Assembly (NCBI GenBank): GCA_009780765.1
Contig: WQZK01000017.1
Span: 1-16,915, forward strand
Direction of reading: 5' to 3'
Source of the DNA: Defluviitaleaceae bacterium
Lineage (GTDB): Bacteria; Bacillota; Clostridia; Lachnospirales; UBA5962
Length of the DNA: 16,915 bases
The first letter of the stretch is position 1. The number at the start of each line of letters is the position of its first letter. Below are positions 1 to 7,104 of this stretch, in pieces. Under the pieces are notes generated by a model that saw only the letters and a list, made by a program, of their open reading frames with translations, was not told the DNA's origin and did no database searches. The position numbers and the translations under genes were made by a program.

Positions 1-123
1 AAGCCCTCCATCGTATAAAAGCCATCGCCCTTTTGGCGATATATATATTGGGATAATATTGTATTTTGCTGCATCCATGTTATTAATAACATTTACCGCA
101 GATGCTTTTGAAACTTCGTGTTC
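1..123 (-). pseudogene. ddl: D-alanine--D-alanine ligase, downstream fragment (separated from its start; runs off the window)
   Basis: Read on the minus strand, this frame continues a Ddl N-terminal domain: SEHEVS directly after the junction, then a KYNIIPIYIS stretch and a WLLYDG stretch. These match the family pattern in which the glycine-rich loop GGxSxEHEVS is followed by the KY..xPI.I strand. Ddl joins two D-alanines with ATP to make the dipeptide for peptidoglycan. An in-frame TAA lies just upstream within element DNA (about 146-148), so the fragment has no proper initiation codon here. The first in-frame ATG downstream would remove the start of the domain. It is the second half of the gene whose start lies at 16765-16839. 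The assignment is firm from the motif and from the in-frame fusion of the two pieces. Confidence 0.9.
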
Positions 124-145
124 TGAAAAGATGAATTGGCACTGT
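104..145. other. attL: attL (left serine-integrase attachment site)
   Basis: Host-derived half-site up to 121, crossover TC at 122-123, then the 22-bp element-derived arm 124-145 ending in AATTGGCACTGT. The reverse complement of that arm matches the arm in attR at 19 of 22 positions. The arm begins 21 bp beyond the integrase stop codon, the usual int-att arrangement. The host side encodes the Ddl EHEVS motif. The extent of the B-side arm (about 18 bp) is assumed from typical serine-integrase sites. Confidence 0.85.
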
Positions 146-166
146 TAAAAAATATATTTGAATACC

Positions 167-1720
167 TTAAAAGTTCCAATGTATTTCTATAGATTGTATA
201 TTTGTTTTTCGATCATTTTTACCGACTTTAATATGATCAATTAACGCATCTACAATCACTTTGTTAAGTTCACGAGTGTTTAAAATTTCCTCAATAACTT
301 GTTTTTTGTCTACCAAGTTACTTTTTTGTTGCTCCAAACTATCTAGTTTGTTTTTAACCTCGTCAAGTAACCTTAAATACATAGCTTTTTGCTCTCTTGC
401 TTCTTTAGTTATAGCGACAAAATCTTCTTCATCAATTAAACCCTTTACTTTATCAAAATAAGCCTCGTTAATAACTTTAGTGTATTCGTTTGACTTTTTT
501 TCATAAGATCCTATTTGGGTAAGAAGAAGTTTTTGTTTATCCTCTTGGTTAGAATTAAATTCTACGTTAGCATAAACTTTATCCTTATCAAGATACTCTT
601 TCCGAAAGATCTCTAACTCGTTTATAATGAATGATGTAAGCTTATTGATATTTGTATGAGCACCTGTACAAGCATCTTTTGATATTTGTTTGGTTCTACA
701 GTTAAAATATTTAACCCCTCGTGATACTCCCGAACGCATAACATAGCCACAAGTTGCACATCTAACCTTTTTGGCAAACATTCCTACGGTCGTTGTGTCA
801 AATGGTCTATATCTCGATTTAATTTTAAGCTGTACACTTTCCCATAATTCTTGATCAATAATTGCCTCATGAGTATCCTTTACAATAGACCACTCTTCCC
901 TTGGTTTGAGCTTAACCTGCTTTGATTTATAGCAAATACTACCAGATCTACCTTGCACCATATGACCAATATACATGATATTAGTCAACATCTTTGCTAT
1001 AGTAGGATACCTCCATAATTGAGCAGTTTTATTTTTTGGTGCTTTTTCTTCATTTTCAGCACTAAGCTGTCTATACTCGGACGGGGTGGGAACTTTTCGC
1101 TCATTTAGCATTAAAGCAATTTCAGCTTTTTCATAGCCTTGATTAAAAAGGTTAAAAACCTCTCTAACAATTTCGGCTGAAACTTCGTCAATGATTAGAT
1201 GACCCTTTTTTTGGGGATTCTTTTTGTAACCATACAAAGCAGTTGTACCCATGTAATGCCCTTGATCTCTCTTGCTTTTTAATACGCTTCTAATATTATC
1301 CGATAGATCCTCAAGATACCATTCATTAATTAAACCGTTAATTTGACGAGATTTTTTATTGCCTTTATTGTCTGTGTCGGCATTGTCTACAATACTAATA
1401 AATCTTATGCCCCATAGGGGAAAAAGACCGTGTATGTACTTCTCAACCATTTCTAACTCTCTTGTAAATCTTGATTGAGTTTTACAAAGCACAATATCAA
1501 ATTTCCTATTTTCGGCATCTGCTAAAAGTTTATTATACTCTGGACGTTTTCTGTCTGCCCCTGTATAATCATCATCACTATAAATACCGAATATTTCCCA
1601 CTGCATTTCTGTTGCATACTGTACAAGCATGGATTTTTGGTTTTGTATACTCTCGCTGTCTTTCATATCTGGCTTATTTTTATCTTCTTCAGATAGTCGG
1701 CAATAAATTGCGACTTTCAT
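167..1720 (-). CDS. Large serine recombinase (site-specific integrase/excisionase)
   Basis: This 517-aa protein catalyses integration and excision of the element through a 5'-phosphoserine DNA intermediate. Residues 1-150 form the resolvase catalytic domain with the YCRLS motif (Arg8, nucleophile Ser10). About 155-300 is the recombinase domain. A zinc ribbon follows with Cys321, Cys324, Cys341 and Cys351. A charged region at about 391-475 is the predicted coiled coil that controls synapsis. Length and domain order are those of TndX/TnpX-type large serine recombinases. An upstream in-frame ATG at 1765 exists, but the start at 1720 is chosen because AAAGGAGAT sits 8 nt before it and the resolvase motif then begins at residue 3. 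It has its own promoter at 1772-1800. Its stop is next to attL, which ties it to the deduced 46-bp attP. Confidence 0.96.
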   Translation of the reverse strand: MKVAIYCRLSEEDKNKPDMKDSESIQNQKSMLVQYATEMQWEIFGIYSDDDYTGADRKRPEYNKLLADAENRKFDIVLCKTQSRFTRELEMVEKYIHGLFPLWGIRFISIVDNADTDNKGNKKSRQINGLINEWYLEDLSDNIRSVLKSKRDQGHYMGTTALYGYKKNPQKKGHLIIDEVSAEIVREVFNLFNQGYEKAEIALMLNERKVPTPSEYRQLSAENEEKAPKNKTAQLWRYPTIAKMLTNIMYIGHMVQGRSGSICYKSKQVKLKPREEWSIVKDTHEAIIDQELWESVQLKIKSRYRPFDTTTVGMFAKKVRCATCGYVMRSGVSRGVKYFNCRTKQISKDACTGAHTNINKLTSFIINELEIFRKEYLDKDKVYANVEFNSNQEDKQKLLLTQIGSYEKKSNEYTKVINEAYFDKVKGLIDEEDFVAITKEAREQKAMYLRLLDEVKNKLDSLEQQKSNLVDKKQVIEEILNTRELNKVIVDALIDHIKVGKNDRKTNIQSIEIHWNF

Positions 1721-1751
1721 TGGACTATCTCCTTTCATGAGATTGATAAAA

Positions 1752-1797
1752 ACAAACCAGCCCATATATACATTATAATATAACAGGACTGGCTTGT
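1752..1797. repeat. Inverted repeat spanning the integrase promoter
   Basis: Arms ACAAACCAGCCC (1752-1763) and GGACTGGCTTGT (1786-1797) pair at 10 of 12 positions. One arm overlaps the -35 box and the other lies at the expected transcription start. This geometry suits an operator bound by a dimeric regulator better than an RNA hairpin, because the transcript would not contain both arms. The bound protein is unknown. Confidence 0.5.
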
Positions 1798-1800
1798 AAA
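1772..1800 (-). promoter_or_regulatory. Integrase promoter
   Basis: On the minus strand a TTTACA -35 box (1795-1800) and a perfect TATAAT -10 box (1772-1777) are separated by exactly 17 bp. Transcription would begin near 1765, about 45 nt before the integrase ATG. The -35 overlaps one arm of an inverted repeat (1786-1797). Confidence 0.75.
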
Positions 1801-1801
1801 A

Positions 1802-1921
1802 TTAATTTTTCAATTTGAGTATCTGATTAGTTATTTTAATCCATAGCTTTGTAAATGCCTTTTTTCTCTCTTCTTCACTTTGACTTTTAAAGTGATTTTT
1901 TACATTATTTAAGTTGTTCAT
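1802..1921 (-). CDS. Small charged protein (39 aa) next to the integrase
   Basis: The product has 39 residues, begins MNNLNNVKNHF and is rich in Lys, Glu and Asn (SEEERKKAF, ITNQILKLK), probably an amphipathic helix. An AGGTGA ribosome site lies 7 nt before the ATG. The stop codon is 2 nt from the -35 box of the integrase promoter, in the same orientation. I do not recognise the family. Its position directly before a large serine integrase makes a recombination directionality factor possible, since these are small and very diverse in sequence, but nothing in the sequence shows that function. Confidence 0.5.
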   Translation of the reverse strand: MNNLNNVKNHFKSQSEEERKKAFTKLWIKITNQILKLKN

Positions 1922-1982
1922 AACTCTTCACCTAAAAAAGTATATGGAAATAGGGTTGTACTTTATAACCATAAATTAGAAC

Positions 1983-2020
1983 AAAAAAACAGACTACGAC
2001 AAAATTTATCATAGCCTGTT
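1983..2020 (-). terminator. Terminator of the protease gene
   Basis: An imperfect hairpin (AACAG with CTGTT outside, an inner CTA/TAG segment; arms 1988-1999 and 2009-2020) is followed on the minus strand by seven T (1983-1989 read in reverse). It lies about 40 bp after the protease stop. It shares the exact 12-mer GACTACGACAAA (1992-2003) with the hairpin at 5362-5400 on the other side of the same gene. Confidence 0.7.
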
Positions 2021-2061
2021 ACGTTAATTTTTGAATATTTTTTCTTGCTTGCTCAAAAAAT

Positions 2062-5000
2062 CTATACAGGAACAAACCAAAGCTCATTAACTGGCACAAT
2101 CCTATAAACTCCATTTTCTGCAATTATATCAAATGCTCTAAATCTCCACCACCAATGTATACTAATTACCGTAGTATTAAAGCTAGTAACAAGCTCGTCT
2201 TGCTCGTTGTAGATATTCACCACTAAAGGCATTGTTATTAACTCCCTGATCGTGCCTTCGGCTTCATCAAGTCGGCGATTATCAACTGCAAAGCTAACTT
2301 CAAACTCAAATCTTCCGTCCTGTAATGAATTTATGTTAAACGACATTGAGTTACTGTTTGAACTTGGTAAAATATTAAACTGGGGATTTGGTGGATTTGG
2401 AAATTTTATAAAGTTTCCTGTTCCTAGATCATATCTTGAATATGTAGCACCTCGCATACCATATTCATATGCAATATTCATTTGTGTAGTATACCACCAA
2501 GGTGAATATCCTGCAATTTCACTTGTAATAAACTCTATCCTAAATGATCTATCTAATACAATTGGTGCTATATCTAAAAGCTCTGTTATTCTTGTTGTTA
2601 CGCCAACCTCAACAAAAATAGTGGTTCTCACTGGTGCAAAACTATTAGCTGTTATTTCTACGCTATATGCTCCTGCTGGTATGTTTTGTATGAAAAAATA
2701 TCCGTCGCTATCTGTAAACTCTTCGGCAAAAAACTCCACTGTGGTTTCAGGAAAATACATATTCGATTGTATTGTTACTCGTGCATTTTCTATTCCTTGA
2801 TCTAATACATTTGCACCTACTGGAAGTATTTTTCCTGCTAACTGACCTGTTGTTCGCTGTGGATTTACGTTTCTTGCGATTTGAACAGCCGTCAAAGCGT
2901 CTACTTGATGGTAAGTCAATCTATGATTTTCAGGTACAGAACTTCTATCATCAAAAATCGTAAGCCCTCCCGAATCTCTAACTATATCCCTAACTTGTGC
3001 ACCTGTAAAACCTCGGTCTAAACTCCATACAAGGGCTACAACTCCTGCTACATGTGGGGTTGCTTGTGATGTACCTCTAGTTATGTAATAATCGTCATCA
3101 CTCCCTGCCCAAGTGCTATAAATATCTACGCTTGGTGCTAATATATCTATAATTGTACCGTAATCTGAAAATGGTGCTATATTGCCACGCCTATTTGTTC
3201 CACCTACTGTTATTACACGTTGGCGACGTGGATCATTTTCAGGCAAAGTATGTGTGCGAAACAGTGAGCTGTTATTTGCATTGGAAGCGTCATTCCCTGC
3301 TGCTTGCATTACTACAAAATCATATCCACGATTGAGATAAAAACTCATGGTGTCGAGAGTTTCAGGGTCGTAAAGGTTTTCTCCACCTAGGCTAAAGTTT
3401 ATTACCTTTACACCATTAATAATATTCCATCTAAAACCGTCAATAACATCATCAACAAGCACTCTTGCGTTAAACCCTCTAACAACATCATAGCTAAACA
3501 AGTTATTACGGCTTGTATTAACTACACCAGCCAAACCTAATTCATTATTATGAATAGCTCCTATAATACCCATTACATGCGTTCCATGGTTTTGTCCTGC
3601 TATGCTTTGGCGATTAAATATATTTCTTCTTGGTATTTGTAAATCCTCATGCGTATATCTAACGCCACCATCAACGATACCAATTCTTACTTCTCTCGTT
3701 TCTTGCGTTTGTAAGAAATTCCAAGCCTCAGGCACACGTATAGCACTAAAACCCCACTCAGTGCTACGAAAGGGAAACCTCCTGTCTGTCCACCATGGGT
3801 CGTTTGTTGGAACACTTCCAAGAGTACCCACTCCATTGATAGTAGCTCTTCTAATTATATCTGAAAACTCTGTTTCAAGATGCTCTATTATAGTTCTTAA
3901 TTCCTCATATTCATGTGGAGGCAAGTTAATACTATAATGGTTAATATCTGGTCTAACAGTAATAATCCTACCATCTATAGTGGCAATTGCTTCTTCAACT
4001 TGCTCTCTTGTTACGCCCTCTTGTGCACTTATAAGAAGCATATTTGCAACAAATTCATGCCCTCTAGGGTTTGTTTTAAATATCTCTTCATCTCTTTCAT
4101 ATTCAATAAGCCAACTCAAAGTAGGAGTAGCGTCAACCGTAAAATGCCCCTCTCTGCCTGCACTATCTCTAACCGTAAAAACAATGTTATTTTCGTCGGG
4201 TCTAATAAATACTCTTGCTCTGCCTAACTCTCCCATTGGCGTAAAGCCACTTACTTCGCCAATATAGATAAAATCTTCTGCACCGTCATTCGTTCTATAG
4301 AAAATTTCGGTAATTACAGCCCCTTGGCTCGGTGTTGCTGTGTATTCAATGTCTATATAACTCTGTGTTACTTCGCCACTCGGAAACTCTGTATGTATTA
4401 TAATTGTAGGATTACTTCCGTCTGTTGGTGGTAGACTTGGTGGTGCTGGTGGATTTGTAGGTGGCATATTACCTCCACCTTGGTTATTATTTGCAATGTC
4501 ATTACTGCTATCGTCTAGACTATTATTATCACTAACTTGATTACTTCTTACTGTACTTACATTTACAAAATTAGGTGCAGTGCTTGCTGTTTCGATTGCC
4601 TCTTCTCTTGATCTTATAATATTTGCTATAATCGTAAAAGCTTCTGCACGAGTAATATCGTCCAAAGGTCTAAAACTGCCATCTACATAACCTCTTATAA
4701 GTCCATATTCCTGCATTGCCGAAACTGCGTTAATACCCCAGCTTGGAATACTCATATGATCTAGGAAGTTTGGTGCTCCGATACTTTCAAGCCCTAAAAC
4801 TCTAGCTAAAATTAAAGCTACTTCAACCCTACGTATATTACTTTCAGGGTTCGCCATGCCATTCTCATCACCCATAATAAACCCTAGATTTTTAGCAATC
4901 GAAAAATCTTGATAGTACCAACTGTTAGGGCTTACATCAATAAAGTTATTATCTGAAGTTTCATTAAACTCAAATGTACGATTAACAATTGCCGTAAATT

Positions 5001-5187
5001 CTGCTCGTGTTATAAAGTTGTCGGGGTTAATATTACCGTTTTCGTCCCCTAGTATGATATTATTTTCTCGCAATAGATCTATGCTACTTTCTGCCCAATG
5101 TCCCCTAAAATCGGCTAAAATATGTAATGGTATTGCTTGAAACATCATTATAATTACTACTAACATGGTTGTTATCTTGCTTTTCAT
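2062..5187 (-). CDS. Secreted SLH-domain subtilisin-like (S8) serine protease
   Basis: This 1041-aa cell-surface protease begins with a signal peptide (about residues 1-25, MKSKITTMLVV... ending HILA). Three S-layer homology repeats follow (about 27-70, 80-130, 141-192; HWAESSI and ITRAE-type motifs) and would anchor it to secondary wall polymer. Next are a Ser/Asn linker with a Pro-rich stretch (about 241-255), an Ig-like beta region (about 260-355) and an I9-like propeptide (about 375-440). The S8 domain has Asp506 (GIVDGG), His534 (NHGTHV), oxyanion Asn632 (AAGND) and Ser707 (GTSQATPH), so all catalytic residues are present. A carboxypeptidase-regulatory-like beta sandwich (about 782-870) and an unassigned C-terminal beta region end the protein. 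AAAGGAG precedes the ATG by about 12 nt. Substrate is unknown. It is bordered by related hairpins and looks like cargo. Confidence 0.93.
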   Translation of the reverse strand: MKSKITTMLVVIIMMFQAIPLHILADFRGHWAESSIDLLRENNIILGDENGNINPDNFITRAEFTAIVNRTFEFNETSDNNFIDVSPNSWYYQDFSIAKNLGFIMGDENGMANPESNIRRVEVALILARVLGLESIGAPNFLDHMSIPSWGINAVSAMQEYGLIRGYVDGSFRPLDDITRAEAFTIIANIIRSREEAIETASTAPNFVNVSTVRSNQVSDNNSLDDSSNDIANNNQGGGNMPPTNPPAPPSLPPTDGSNPTIIIHTEFPSGEVTQSYIDIEYTATPSQGAVITEIFYRTNDGAEDFIYIGEVSGFTPMGELGRARVFIRPDENNIVFTVRDSAGREGHFTVDATPTLSWLIEYERDEEIFKTNPRGHEFVANMLLISAQEGVTREQVEEAIATIDGRIITVRPDINHYSINLPPHEYEELRTIIEHLETEFSDIIRRATINGVGTLGSVPTNDPWWTDRRFPFRSTEWGFSAIRVPEAWNFLQTQETREVRIGIVDGGVRYTHEDLQIPRRNIFNRQSIAGQNHGTHVMGIIGAIHNNELGLAGVVNTSRNNLFSYDVVRGFNARVLVDDVIDGFRWNIINGVKVINFSLGGENLYDPETLDTMSFYLNRGYDFVVMQAAGNDASNANNSSLFRTHTLPENDPRRQRVITVGGTNRRGNIAPFSDYGTIIDILAPSVDIYSTWAGSDDDYYITRGTSQATPHVAGVVALVWSLDRGFTGAQVRDIVRDSGGLTIFDDRSSVPENHRLTYHQVDALTAVQIARNVNPQRTTGQLAGKILPVGANVLDQGIENARVTIQSNMYFPETTVEFFAEEFTDSDGYFFIQNIPAGAYSVEITANSFAPVRTTIFVEVGVTTRITELLDIAPIVLDRSFRIEFITSEIAGYSPWWYTTQMNIAYEYGMRGATYSRYDLGTGNFIKFPNPPNPQFNILPSSNSNSMSFNINSLQDGRFEFEVSFAVDNRRLDEAEGTIRELITMPLVVNIYNEQDELVTSFNTTVISIHWWWRFRAFDIIAENGVYRIVPVNELWFVPV

Positions 5188-5361
5188 TTTTTGCTCAATC
5201 TCCTTTGATAAACTTTCCTTTTATTTTATGAGTTTATAATCATATTACTTCTAGTTTTTTAGGTTTAATATGTAAAATATTGCATTAATATATATTCGAC
5301 GAAAACACACATTTTCCTTTTTTATTCTCAACTAATAAATATAGTTCTTCAAATAATACGC

Positions 5362-5400
5362 AAAATGGACTACGACAAACTTTGTTATAGTCCATTTTTT
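5362..5400. terminator. Bidirectional terminator between the protease and the Cys-rich gene cluster
   Basis: Arms AAAATGGACTACGACAAA (5362-5379) and TTTGTTATAGTCCATTTT (5381-5398) pair nearly throughout, with a T-run on each strand (six on plus, four on minus). On the minus strand it would end the transcript of the 6179-5422 cluster before the protease promoter region. It is a relative of the hairpin at 1983-2020. Confidence 0.7.
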
Positions 5401-5421
5401 ATTACTAACAATTTATTGATC

Positions 5422-5547
5422 TTAGGTTTTTAACATTTTACTGCCACACTGTGAACATGTAATAGCTTTTACATGATCTTGAACAAGAGATCTTGTTGTA
5501 TAGTTACATTTTGTATTAGTACATTTAAAAAAGCCATCATTTGGCAT
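5422..5547 (-). CDS. Tiny zinc-ribbon-like protein (41 aa)
   Basis: The product has 41 residues with two paired cysteine knuckles, Cys9-x4-Cys14 and Cys31-x2-Cys34 (TCSQCGSKM), the layout of a minimal rubredoxin- or zinc-ribbon-like fold. It follows the 40-aa Cys-rich gene by 24 nt in the same direction and precedes the hairpin at 5362-5400, so it is the last gene of a small operon. A GGGGGT stretch about 10 nt before the ATG is a plausible but non-standard ribosome site. The partner or function is not recognisable. Metal binding is inferred from cysteine spacing only. Confidence 0.7.
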   Translation of the reverse strand: MPNDGFFKCTNTKCNYTTRSLVQDHVKAITCSQCGSKMLKT

Positions 5548-5571
5548 ATAAATTACCCCCATTAATAAAAG

Positions 5572-5694
5572 TTATTTTTCTTCAAAATCAGAACATGTTG
5601 AGTTGGGTTTTACTTTTTCCTCCTTTATAACGCAGTAACCATCACTATTACAAAGACGACAGTTAGAACAAGTATTATATAAATTTGTTGACAT
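5572..5694 (-). CDS. Tiny Cys-rich protein (40 aa)
   Basis: The product has 40 residues with Cys9, Cys12 and Cys15 in a CxxCxxC run, then Cys21 and Cys34 (start MSTNLYNTCSNC). It ends in an acidic tail. An AGGAGG ribosome site sits 8 nt before the ATG, which strongly supports translation. It lies 41 nt after the 147-aa gene and 24 nt before the 41-aa zinc-ribbon-like gene, all on the minus strand with no terminator between, so the three are probably co-transcribed. Five cysteines suggest metal or cluster binding. I do not recognise the family. Confidence 0.7.
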   Translation of the reverse strand: MSTNLYNTCSNCRLCNSDGYCVIKEEKVKPNSTCSDFEEK

Positions 5695-5735
5695 CTTCTA
5701 TCCTCCTTTTGATTAACCTATTATAGATCATCAGT

Positions 5736-6179
5736 TTATCCAAAAGCTTCTCTAATAGCCATCTCTAAAAAAGTGTAGTAATCATACTCCTCTTGGTGTA
5801 ATTGCTTTGTTCCAACAGCAGCCCTGATAGTTGCACCGAGAATTCCTTTTCTATTCATATTGCCAGTGTTTTTACTACTGCCATAATAGAAAAATGTAAG
5901 AAATAGCACACGCCCTTGTTTTTTAAACCTAAGTACATATTTAAAATAATCATGTGGGTGTTGAAGGTTGAATATTACTACGCAGTTTTCGGTCGTAGAG
6001 TTGAATAGTCCACCAGATTTTAACTGCTCAACTCTATATGCTACTGATAAGCCGTATTCCTCACTTGCTCTTTTACAAATGGCATATCCTGCCTCGTCCA
6101 TTGAAAGATCAGCACCCTCCCCAGTAAACTTGTAACCTGTTACTTTTTCTAGTGGCTTAAGTAAATTTTCTGATAACAT
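5736..6179 (-). CDS. Hypothetical protein (147 aa)
   Basis: I do not recognise this 147-aa protein. It begins MLSENLLKPLEKVTGYKF, has no signal peptide or membrane segment, and appears to be a compact alpha/beta domain: an N-terminal helix, a strand-rich middle (NCVVIFNLQ, VLRFKKQGRVLFLTFFYYG) and a C-terminal helix (YTFLEMAIREAFG). AGGAGGG lies about 8 nt before the ATG. It is the first gene of the minus-strand cluster with the two Cys-rich proteins. A hairpin at 6217-6251 sits in or just upstream of its leader. The divergent neighbour is the small serine resolvase. Confidence 0.75.
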   Translation of the reverse strand: MLSENLLKPLEKVTGYKFTGEGADLSMDEAGYAICKRASEEYGLSVAYRVEQLKSGGLFNSTTENCVVIFNLQHPHDYFKYVLRFKKQGRVLFLTFFYYGSSKNTGNMNRKGILGATIRAAVGTKQLHQEEYDYYTFLEMAIREAFG

Positions 6180-6216
6180 TTTCTTTCCCTCCTAAATATT
6201 GATTATTATTGCAAAT

Positions 6217-6251
6217 AAAAACTTCATAACTTTTAAAGCTATGAAGTTTTT
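6217..6251. terminator. Bidirectional terminator-like hairpin
   Basis: Perfect 12-bp arms AAAAACTTCATA (6217-6228) and TATGAAGTTTTT (6240-6251) around an 11-nt loop, with A/T tracts on both sides so that either strand ends in a T-run. It separates the resolvase control region from the divergent 147-aa gene. If the promoter of that gene lies further right, the hairpin would act as an attenuator in its leader. Confidence 0.65.
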
Positions 6252-6255
6252 ACAA

Positions 6256-6288
6256 GTGTCCAAAAAAGTGTATAGCTTTCTTGGACAC
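6256..6288. promoter_or_regulatory. Resolvase binding site-like palindrome I
   Basis: A 33-bp imperfect palindrome with GTGTCCAA at the left and TTGGACAC at the right. The two 16-bp half-sites agree at 12 positions (GTGTCCAA.AAAG). Its right half recurs inverted at 6407-6420. Size and position upstream of a small serine recombinase fit a res crossover or accessory subsite. Binding is inferred, not shown. Confidence 0.5.
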
Positions 6289-6367
6289 ATATTTTTTGAT
6301 ATTATTTGACAATATAAGTTTAAAAACGGTTCATTTCTTCTATTAGCAACATTTTTTCAGCTATATA

Positions 6368-6396
6368 TTGACACATACTTTGCATTATATTATAAT
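6368..6396 (+). promoter_or_regulatory. Promoter of the small resolvase gene
   Basis: Perfect TTGACA (6368-6373) and TATAAT (6391-6396) boxes with a 17-bp spacer. Transcription would start near 6403, at the edge of palindrome II (6404-6435), so binding of the resolvase there could repress its own gene. Confidence 0.88.
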
Positions 6397-6403
6397 TAAT
6401 ATA

Positions 6404-6435
6404 TCTTCCAAGAAAGCTATGTATTTCAAGGAAGA
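6404..6435. promoter_or_regulatory. Resolvase binding site-like palindrome II
   Basis: A 32-bp imperfect palindrome: TCTTCCAAGAAA at the left and TTTCAAGGAAGA at the right, matching at 10 of 12 positions. Its segment 6407-6420 (TCCAAGAAAGCTAT) is the exact reverse complement of 6272-6285 in palindrome I. It covers the expected transcript start and ends 11 bp before the resolvase start codon. Confidence 0.5.
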
Positions 6436-6446
6436 TGGAGGACTTT

Positions 6447-7043
6447 ATGAAAAATATTTATGCTTATGTACGAGTATCAAGTAATAAGCAAAACGAAGCT
6501 CGTCAAGTAAAAGAACTTTTAGATCTAGGAATTTTAAAGAACAATATTATTATTGAAAAAGCAACAGGAAAAAATTTTAATCGAAATAAGTATAACAATT
6601 TACTCAAATGCCTTAACAGTGGCGACATTCTTTACATAAGTAGCATAGATCGATTAGGTCGAGATTACGACGGGATCATTAGCGAATGGAATAGACTAAT
6701 CAAAGAAATGAAAGTAGCCATTAGAGTGTTAGATATGCCTTTACTTAATACTGACAAAGATAAAACTAACCTGATGGATAAATTTATTTGCGACATAGTT
6801 TTAATGACTTTAGCTTTTCAAGCAGAGCAAGAATGGAATAACATTAAAAGCAGACAAAAGGCAGGCATTGCCATTGCAAAAGAAAATGGAAAGAAGTTAG
6901 GTAGACCGAAAGCCATTTATCCTGAAGCTACAATAAAAACTATTAACGAATGGAAAAACGGTATTTTAAGCCTTGATGAAGCTATGAAAAAAATAGGGCG
7001 TAAAAAATCAACATTCTATAGACTAGTACAAGAATTGAAATAG
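6447..7043 (+). CDS. Small serine recombinase (resolvase/invertase family)
   Basis: This 198-aa protein has the resolvase catalytic domain (about residues 1-140) with Arg9 and nucleophile Ser11 in YVRVSS, the GDILYISSIDRLGRDY segment, and helix E (QAEQEWNNIKSRQKAGIAIA). The short C-terminal region (GRKKSTFYRLVQELK) is a helix-turn-helix DNA-binding domain of Hin/Tn3-resolvase type. An ATG at 6435 is also open, but GGAGG lies 6 nt before the ATG at 6447 and the resolvase motif begins there. The promoter and two palindromes upstream suggest autoregulated site-specific recombination. Likely jobs are resolving multimers of the circular form or inverting a segment. It is distinct from the integrase and lacks the zinc ribbon and coiled coil. 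Confidence 0.93.
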   Translation: MKNIYAYVRVSSNKQNEARQVKELLDLGILKNNIIIEKATGKNFNRNKYNNLLKCLNSGDILYISSIDRLGRDYDGIISEWNRLIKEMKVAIRVLDMPLLNTDKDKTNLMDKFICDIVLMTLAFQAEQEWNNIKSRQKAGIAIAKENGKKLGRPKAIYPEATIKTINEWKNGILSLDEAMKKIGRKKSTFYRLVQELK

Positions 7044-7053
7044 TGATAAGAAC

Positions 7054-7077
7054 AAAAAATCCCAATTGGGATTTTTT
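7054..7077. terminator. Terminator after the resolvase gene
   Basis: Perfect palindrome of AAAAAATCCCAA and TTGGGATTTTTT, beginning 10 nt after the resolvase stop. The T-run follows on both strands. The next gene starts 27 nt later in the same orientation without a clear promoter, so leaky read-through may supply it. Confidence 0.85.
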
Positions 7078-7104
7078 AATAATATTTTAGAGGAGAAAAT
7101 ATAT

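Noticed and set aside
1721..1765. Upstream extension of the integrase to an ATG at 1765
   Set aside because: The extension covers the predicted transcription start and the ribosome site; AAAGGAGAT positions the real start at 1720.
6256..6435. CRISPR-like or iteron array
   Set aside because: Only two palindromic sites with unequal spacing and no regular spacers; a resolvase site explains them better.
6435..6446. Four-residue longer resolvase start
   Set aside because: The GGAGG lies inside this extension at the right distance from the ATG at 6447.
7066..7104. Longer start for the membrane protein
   Set aside because: It begins inside the perfect terminator palindrome; GAGGAG precedes the ATG at 7105.
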